Shown here: one piece after another, positions 58,901 to 64,000 of the stretch | Layout: every line of letters starts with the position of its first letter | Numbering within the stretch: position 1 is the stretch's first letter | Assembly: GCA_030562195.1 (NCBI GenBank) | Contig: CM060200.1 | Span: forward strand, 26,885,023 to 26,949,022 | Length of the DNA: 64,000 nucleotides | Direction: 5' to 3' | Source: Nipponacmea schrenckii | Taxonomy: Eukaryota; Mollusca; Gastropoda; Lottiidae | Made by a program: the position numbers and the translations under genes | The notes under the pieces: generated by a model | What the model saw: only the letters and a program-made list of their open reading frames with translations | Databases searched by the model: none | What the model was told of the DNA's origin: nothing

Positions 58901-61900
58901 TGGGGAAAGTTATATTAAGTTTTTTAATATAACAGATTATTATTGGTGATTGAGGTTTGTTTACAAACATAATGACCATAGATTTGTGACATATATTATT
59001 TATTAATTTATATAATAAATTACAACACCTCAGTGTAAAAGTGTGCCATAATGTTTGACTTTTCAAGAAGAACTTGGGAACTAATTTATTGATTTTCTAT
59101 TATATCAGCATCTTTTAAATTTATCCAAACATGTTTGATCTATTGAAACATTTTGTTGCAAAAAAATATTTTATTCTTTGGTGCAAATCCCAGTTGCAAA
59201 GTGCTTCTATTTTCGGTAACTGCGCGAAAGTATAAGTTGTACATTCTGGAAAAAATCGTTCTAGATTTAAAGGTCTTACGGTCAATTAAGAAACTATTAC
59301 TGAGTATCCCTTGGGAAATATTATATTAACACCTCTATTAGAACGTCAATAATTTACATCACTAGATCAATGAATAGTTCTAGTAATTAATTACTACGCT
59401 GTTTTTTATTTTGCAGAATTACACTTTTAATAAAAAAAAACTTTTGTGTTTCCATTTAGTACACAAGTAGATTATAAAATAAAACATGCTAGGTCTGCCT
59501 TCAGTGAGATTCACTGTTAAATTGTCGTGGATAAATATTCCCCCTTGACAGACATAATGACAGAGTAAAAATAAATAAAATATAAAAAACACCCAATAAT
59601 ATGTTTTCTGTGATGTGGAGGAATTGTTTTTGTTAGGATATCCTCAAACATTTTAATTTAAATTTGTCCAATATGAGTCTTTGTTCATCGGTGCTGTCAA
59701 AACTATAGTAAAACATATCAATATAATCCAATAAATCCATAAAACTAAGTAATATTAAAAAACGCTTAGAATCGCTTTCAACGATTACTCAGTTTAACGG
59801 ATATATCATATGTCATTGTAATATAGATATACATGTAGTTTATTAATTAATCATGGCACCTAGTAAGCCTGATGAAAATATATTCTAATTGACCAAGTTT
59901 GAAATTTGTGTGTCTAATATAAGAGGTATTTTTATTTTAGAGTTAGTAAACTAAAATATTATCCATTTATTTTGTCAAGCTAATACTGAACCGGCTCTAG
60001 GGAAAGCTTTATTTAGTATATATTGATTGAATAAAATAGTGTGAATTAAAACATATACAATCATATATGAGTCAACATAGATTTTTACAGAAATAATTCT
60101 TTGTACGCGGTTTTCCATTAACCTTTTTAATGAACTCATTTTGATGTGTTAGCAATCAACTTGGACAAAGATAGTTTAGCTTCATTTTGATAACCATTAG
60201 TTAGCCTTAATGAAAAATAAAAATATAAAATAATGAAATATTGTTTTACAACTAATTTCCTGTACCCGCTAGCAAGGGCTAACGGGAAAACCAGGGATGT
60301 AGGGAGAGGGTGATTTTAAATTTCTTCTCTGTCATTTTATATGAATAATAATTTTCATTATCAGATATAATATTTATTGTGTATTTGATATTTATACAGG
60401 CCATTAAATATTATGGTACATTACTTCTAGGTCTTATCGTACACAGTGTTAAAACAATTAACGTTGTCCCTATTATTATTGTATGTTTTATATATGTTTA
60501 TCTTGTAGTATGTGGTGATGAACGCTGTGAAAATGAAGATGGTGAAGACTGTTCAACATGCCCTAAAGATTGTGGTTCATGTCCGTTAACGGCCTGGGAA
60601 ATAGCTCTTATAGTCATAGCTTTGGTTATATTGGTCGTTATATTTGTTATCATCATAGCGGTAAGGTTTTCGTCCTTATAACCTCGAGATACGTATGGTC
60701 ATCTGACCCTGTTAGTTAGCTGCCCTAGTGTCGTAAAATTCAAGGTCAAGAGACTTCTTTCAGATGCCATATAAAGCAGACAAAGGCCAAGTAATACTAA
60801 TTCTGTGAGCAGCGGAAATATGGTGTCTTTTTACCGAGATTTGACAATCTTGATCTGCTCAATATACCACTTCAGACCATACCTTCCAGTCTCAATTTTG
60901 GATATTTGAAGGGAGCTGGCTTAAAAGTTCAACGAGTTCAAGTAGTTAGGAATCAATAATATACACTATTGTATGGCCTCTAAATTATTCAATTTAGCCT
61001 CATTGACATTTCTATTTCTAGTACTTCAGATATCAGAAAAGAAAACTATTATGGGATGAAAGTTGGATTATTTCCAATGATGAAATAAAAGAGGGTAAGT
61101 TTAATGATTTACTGATTATAGCCTGGATCAAAATAGTCCGAAACGTCGGCTTCTATTCCATCCTATGATAGCTAATCTGAACGTCGTCAGCCCGAAATCT
61201 ATAGCGAGAACTATCTGAGACTGGAATAGAACTGTTCGAAGCAAGCTACACCATTCAGCACCATCAGTGCAGTATCATGAAGAGAGTCATTTTCATTCAA
61301 AAAAGGACATTGCATAGAAACCCCTCCAATTTCAGCACCACTATCTCTGTGCTTTCATTAAAAAGTATGTTTTAGATATTGGGTTACGAGGAATGTTTGG
61401 AAGTATGTTGACAGTCAACACGTCAGATAGTAGAAGCAGTATAAACACATCCTCAATGTCAGATTCTGCCAGGCGAAGACAAATATTTGCTAATACAGCA
61501 ATATAGTAAGTCGAGTTTATTTTTTGATAAAAAAATTGACTAACGATCCGATTCTCAAATGAGTGGAAATTTTGAGTGTTACTTTTCTGCTTCTGTTTGT
61601 GTTACTACAAGAACAAGACGTCTTACAGATAAAATAGTACCTTGGTATTGTAATGAACCACTCTTCGGATTCCAATTTTGAAGCGTTTTTAACTTGCGCA
61701 GTCGGTTGCACCTTAGACCACGACTATGATAAATCATGAGGAACTAAAGAAAGATTGCATGTCTTGAAATATTCGAATTCCTAAAGAAGACAATTATCAT
61801 TTTATTACTGACATATGTAAACTCAATTTCTTACCTCGCGTGACTTGAAAACGTAGCAATTTTTAGCTACAGATAATCCTAATCTCCTGATTAATTCCTT

Positions 61901-62160
61901 CAAGCCGAGATTTGAATGATTACAAAGTCAAATGCAATAATAAAAAACCCTATCAACTATTATTGGCTTTTGCGTGCGGCTTCGGACAATTGCATTTAAG
62001 TTTGCATCCGCCTTCAATCGCAGTGTTCAATTTTATTACGTAGGTTTTTACTAGATGCATGGTTTCGTTTCAGTAATGGAAGAACTGTGGCAGTAAAGAA
62101 AATTCATAAAAACGACTTTAAACTTTCCATTGAGATCAGATCTGAAGTAAAGGCTGTAAG
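49936..62160 (+). CDS. Receptor guanylate cyclase, 5' part (nine exons, incomplete)
   Basis: Membrane receptor that would make cGMP through a C-terminal cyclase domain beyond the window. Exons: 49936-49992, 53807-53915, 54428-54578, 57170-57359, 58315-58462, 60509-60660, 61022-61094, 61376-61505, 62074-62160. All have AG/GT borders and all joins keep frame (1097 nt, 365 codons). Residues 1-25: signal-like hydrophobic start (MYQIIIILQLIV). Residues 25-218: ectodomain with scattered Cys (VVCPS, ENCCIHH, SCPL, GLCGPW) and an NWTS glycosylation site. Residues 219-245: six-Cys motif CGDERC...CSTCPKDCGSCP. Residues 249-269: transmembrane helix (IALIVIALVILVVIFVIIIA) followed by RYQKRK. Residues 280-365: juxtamembrane WDESWIISNDEI, serine-rich linker, then the kinase-homology start RRRQIFANTAIYNGRTVAVK with KSEV-like helix, matching natriuretic-peptide-type cyclases. 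The ~220-residue ectodomain is about half the usual size and lacks a recognisable ANF-receptor fold. The first exon is the least certain. Confidence 0.8.
49993..53806 (+). other. Guanylate cyclase intron 1
   Basis: 3.8 kb. Contains an A-run at about 50199-50217 and a retroposon-like 3' tail with gtttgtttgtttg at about 51150-51170. A second tail-like motif (gaatgaataaattggattgg) lies near 51815. No additional exon is recognised. Confidence 0.5.
51095..51171 (+). repeat. SINE/LINE-like 3' tail
   Basis: tgtaggcatttgcctcatag then tataaataaagatgtttgtt followed by a gtttg microsatellite. A polyadenylation-like AATAAA plus tandem tail fits a retroposon 3' end. Confidence 0.45.
53807..53915 (+). CDS. 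Guanylate cyclase exon 2
   Basis: Acceptor tatgtttcag, donor CCGG|GTAGGT. Phase 0 in, phase 1 out. Encodes TWHDLTNVNYHCWPYSAS and VPFTSCPG, the start of the extracellular region. Confidence 0.65.
53990..54290 (+). repeat. SINE-like dispersed repeat in intron 2
   Basis: Contains ggagttttacgtccttctct, gagggatctttcacgtgcac and agcacacggggcctctgttt then attgtcccacccgaa. From general knowledge this wording recurs widely in mollusc and other invertebrate genomes. Only one copy is seen in this window, so family membership is not demonstrated here. Confidence 0.5.
54428..54578 (+). CDS. Guanylate cyclase exon 3
   Basis: Acceptor gtatttgtag, donor ATCAG|GTAAAT. Phase 1 in, phase 2 out. Encodes IDIRWIVEPPDDIKVEQYFN and HFYTWAVSQGIFDAANGTGI, extracellular. 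Confidence 0.75.
54579..57169 (+). other. Guanylate cyclase intron 3
   Basis: 2.6 kb, AT-rich. An ATG with a donor (MDTHGFEGPNFK, 56195-56232) could be an alternative start, but its phase does not fit exon 4. No other feature. Confidence 0.45.
57170..57359 (+). CDS. Guanylate cyclase exon 4
   Basis: Acceptor cattgttacag, donor TCTCAG|GTAAAT. Phase 2 in, phase 0 out. Cysteine-rich: QQWCETVVCPS, TPENCCIHHVNVHSCPL, GLCGPWIPPSG. Open reading also exists in other frames here, but only this one joins both neighbours. Confidence 0.75.
57878..58195 (+). repeat. 46-bp minisatellite in intron 4
   Basis: About 6.5 units of ttagcgcttaggatgtctta then gcttgaaacactgtttctag gatatc. Ends 120 bp before exon 5. 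Confidence 0.85.
58315..58462 (+). CDS. Guanylate cyclase exon 5
   Basis: Acceptor ttttatcgtag, donor ACGG|GTTAGT. Phase 0 in, phase 1 out. Encodes VMVGPPTKENWTSLVAGLYT and IIAHFKVAKMHIAVEKTVHV, beta-strand-like, with one N-glycosylation site (NWT). Confidence 0.75.
58463..60508 (+). other. Guanylate cyclase intron 5
   Basis: 2.0 kb, AT-rich. The motif aaactattactgaatag / aaactattactgagtat recurs at about 58879 and 59290, with a weaker form near 59980, suggesting an old duplicated repeat. No exon. Confidence 0.45.
60509..60660 (+). CDS. Guanylate cyclase exon 6 (Cys motif and membrane span)
   Basis: Acceptor tatcttgtag, donor ATAGCG|GTAAGG. Phase 1 in, phase 0 out. Six cysteines in 24 residues (CGDERCENEDGEDCSTCPKD then CGSC), followed within six residues by a 21-residue hydrophobic helix. 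Confidence 0.85.
61022..61094 (+). CDS. Guanylate cyclase exon 7
   Basis: Acceptor ttctatttctag, donor GAGG|GTAAGT. Phase 0 in, phase 1 out. Encodes the basic stop-transfer YFRYQKRK and LLWDESWIISNDEIKE, which aligns with the W-x3-W juxtamembrane segment of natriuretic-type cyclases. Confidence 0.85.
61376..61505 (+). CDS. Guanylate cyclase exon 8
   Basis: Acceptor atgttttag, donor ATATA|GTAAGT. Phase 1 in, phase 2 out. Serine-rich linker (SDSRSSINTSSMSDSARRRQ), a likely regulatory phosphorylation region, then IFANTAIY, entering the kinase-homology domain. Confidence 0.85.
62074..62160 (+). CDS. Guanylate cyclase exon 9
   Basis: Acceptor ggtttcgtttcag, donor GTAAG|GTAAAT. Phase 2 in, phase 2 out. 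Encodes NGRTVAVKKIHKNDFKLSIE and IRSEVKAVR: the VAVK lysine strand and following helix of the kinase-homology domain. The next exon is not found before the window ends. Confidence 0.85.
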
Positions 62161-64000
62161 GTAAATCTCAATTTCCAGTATGCAGGAGTGGTGATGTTCC
62201 CAGTGTTATTTAGATGCCTCAGAAAAGCGGCAATGTCTAAATGAACTCTAATTATCTGCTAATATACGATACATAGGCTACAAGTTGCAGCGAAATGTCA
62301 ATCAGTTTATATCGTTTGAGAATCAATGTTTTGTGTAATTAAAAGGAATTATAATCAGCTTGCCAATGTCTTTTTACTGTTATGAATGAACTAATTACTG
62401 CTCAAACAAATTTATAAATCACTATTACAAAAAATATAATTTGTCAATTATATTCGGGCTAATATTTGCTAATACATGTTTTAGTTTTTATTGCTTAGAT
62501 GACGATATAATTTTGGTAATATCTTTTGGTAGAATGATAATAACGGACTGGTTTCATAAACAATTTTTATTTAATATTAGACAAACACAACGACTGATTT
62601 CCAATTTTTTAAATTATTATAGTATATTAGTATATGTAGCTAAGTTTATCTTTCTATTTATAAGACAAACTAAAGGTTAAACTTTCTGTGCCGAGTTATA
62701 ATTATAAGGGAATTCAAAATCTATTTATTTGTATTGGGGACATCGTCAATTCGCAGCGCCCTGATTCATGTCACTATTTTGTGCCTGCAGAAAATGAAGT
62801 CACTATGACTAATATTATTGACCTAAATGGTGCAAATGTTCGTTATGAGTGTCCCCGATACACTTACTAATGTAAGAAAACATCCAAATAACCGCTTTAA
62901 TATGTCATTGAACTTTATGGCAGATGAATTGGATCATTGGATTTCAATATTGTTCTTTAACGTCAGTTATTATAAAATAGGGTAAGAAAAACAAAACACC
63001 CATCCTTGAGTTAAAAGAGCTACATCGACAAAATAATCTCTTAAATTAGTTAATTGACAGCGATTAGACATATAATTTCTGAAAGATTGTAATTGTTGGC
63101 GGAAGTTTGTGGACTTGTTGACTTTCAGTTTTGGTTCTTGAGAAAATATTGACAGAGGTCAGTCTAGTTTTCTGAAAAGGCTACATCTGATCTATGACAA
63201 ATCTTGGCTTGAATCTTAATTATTATTTATCTAATCTATAATAGGTACTTGGCTTCAATCTTGGTGATTCCATATCTGGCCTCTAATCTGATATATTTAT
63301 TGACATTACAATCTGTTGGTCGAAATATATAAAAGGTTATGGTATTGGCGAAGCAAAAGGAAACTGATATAGATAATCTTAAGACGATTTCATCTAATAA
63401 ATATAGAGGAATGAAGAGTGTGTATTGAGAACCCACATTTTCCGTTTACCTTTACCTTTAAAAACCTTCCTGATAATCTATGTTTCAGAAGCAGTCTGTA
63501 AGTCGTGGACCCAACAATTTCCTGTCTTCGAGGACAAATATTAGATCTTAATCCTCCTCGATGAAAGTTGCACTCAATTGCAATCAATATGCTCAAGGGC
63601 TTTATAGTTTTTGTCTTAAACAATGGCAAAGGCCCTTTCTATAGCATATGGAATTCTTACAGAAACTCCAGACTCTTACGCCAAAACCAACAATCGATAT
63701 TGATTACATATACTATTATTCTTTAACTATGTTCTAGATAAAGCAATAAGATAGCCAAAAGCGCATCAATATCCACTACTTGAAACACAATTCAATTGAA
63801 ATAACAACAGAATTCAGACCATACAGCGCATCGGGTGTTAACGGTCGCCAGGGGTTCATTTCATTGTTTTGATAGTTTTCTTGTTCGAATGTCTGTGTGA
63901 TTGTTTGGATTGTTTTTAGATATTTCTGATAATTGATTTGATCTCATCTTTCAGTTACTCAAGTTTCTTTTCAACAACACTCCGACGCCCGGTTCACTTA
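62161..64000 (+). other. Guanylate cyclase intron 9 (to window end)
   Basis: Expected to hold, or lead to, the rest of the kinase-homology, dimerisation and cyclase exons. No in-phase exon with kinase-like sequence was found. The ORFs at 62441-62680 and 62688-62870 have no splice context and no resemblance to the family. Confidence 0.5.

Noticed and set aside
62441..62870. 79- and 60-codon ORFs inside the last cyclase intron
   Set aside because: No splice borders, hydrophobic AT-rich composition, no family resemblance.
63954..64000. Possible tenth cyclase exon after tctttcag
   Set aside because: The in-phase translation (SYSSFFSTTLRRPVHL) does not resemble the kinase-homology domain.
1..64000. 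CRISPR array or prokaryotic operon
   Set aside because: Tandem repeats here have no regular unique spacers, and the window has introns, LINEs and other eukaryotic features.
1..64000. tRNA or rRNA genes
   Set aside because: No cloverleaf with A and B boxes and no rRNA-like segment was recognised by eye; a covariance-model search would be decisive.

Overview
This window is AT-rich, intron-containing animal DNA. It holds part of one convincing host gene, one possible small host gene, and a dense, nested set of transposable elements, satellites and palindromes. The mix of elements (L2-like and I/Nimb-like LINEs, Penelope, Polinton remnants, Crypton-like tyrosine recombinases), the receptor guanylate cyclase architecture and the SINE-like tails all suggest a lophotrochozoan, most likely a mollusc. 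That placement is an inference from general knowledge and was not tested by any search.

Layout. 0-5 kb: an L2-like LINE whose 5' part is inverted, then a second decayed LINE (minus strand) split by a pogo-like element with TA target duplications. 5-11.4 kb: a 42-bp minisatellite, diverged duplications, a palindrome cluster and a Gypsy pol remnant. 11.48-16.65 kb: a segment bounded by 169-bp inverted repeats. It carries a 2.16-kb foldback element (own TIRs, 6-bp target duplication) and a coiled-coil protein gene built of 14-residue repeats. 16.7-20.9 kb: mostly non-coding, with a short TTAGGG tract, an 82-bp hairpin and the first copy of a ~1.1-kb repeat family (here called S). 20.9-38.5 kb: an inverted S dimer, a 4.14-kb tandem duplication that copied half of a tyrosine-recombinase gene, a young I/Nimb-like LINE inserted in the second duplicate, the nearly complete recombinase gene (one in-frame TGA), a 44-bp satellite with higher-order structure, and another S copy. 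40.5-43.3 kb: a broken Polinton (protease, capsid, chromodomain pieces) and a Penelope 3' end. 43.7-48 kb: three more tandem arrays and a second, different tyrosine-recombinase fragment. 49.9-64 kb: nine phase-compatible exons on the plus strand of a receptor guanylate cyclase, running out of the window in the kinase-homology domain.

How the parts relate. Order of events can be partly read: the pogo-like element entered LINE 2 after that LINE was in place; the foldback entered the 169-bp-TIR segment; the 4.14-kb duplication came before the LINE at 29 kb, which sits in only one duplicate. The best candidates for something undescribed are the recombinase gene lying between inverted S copies, the 169-bp-TIR segment with its coiled-coil gene, and the receptor guanylate cyclase with a short cysteine-rich ectodomain in place of the usual large ligand-binding fold.
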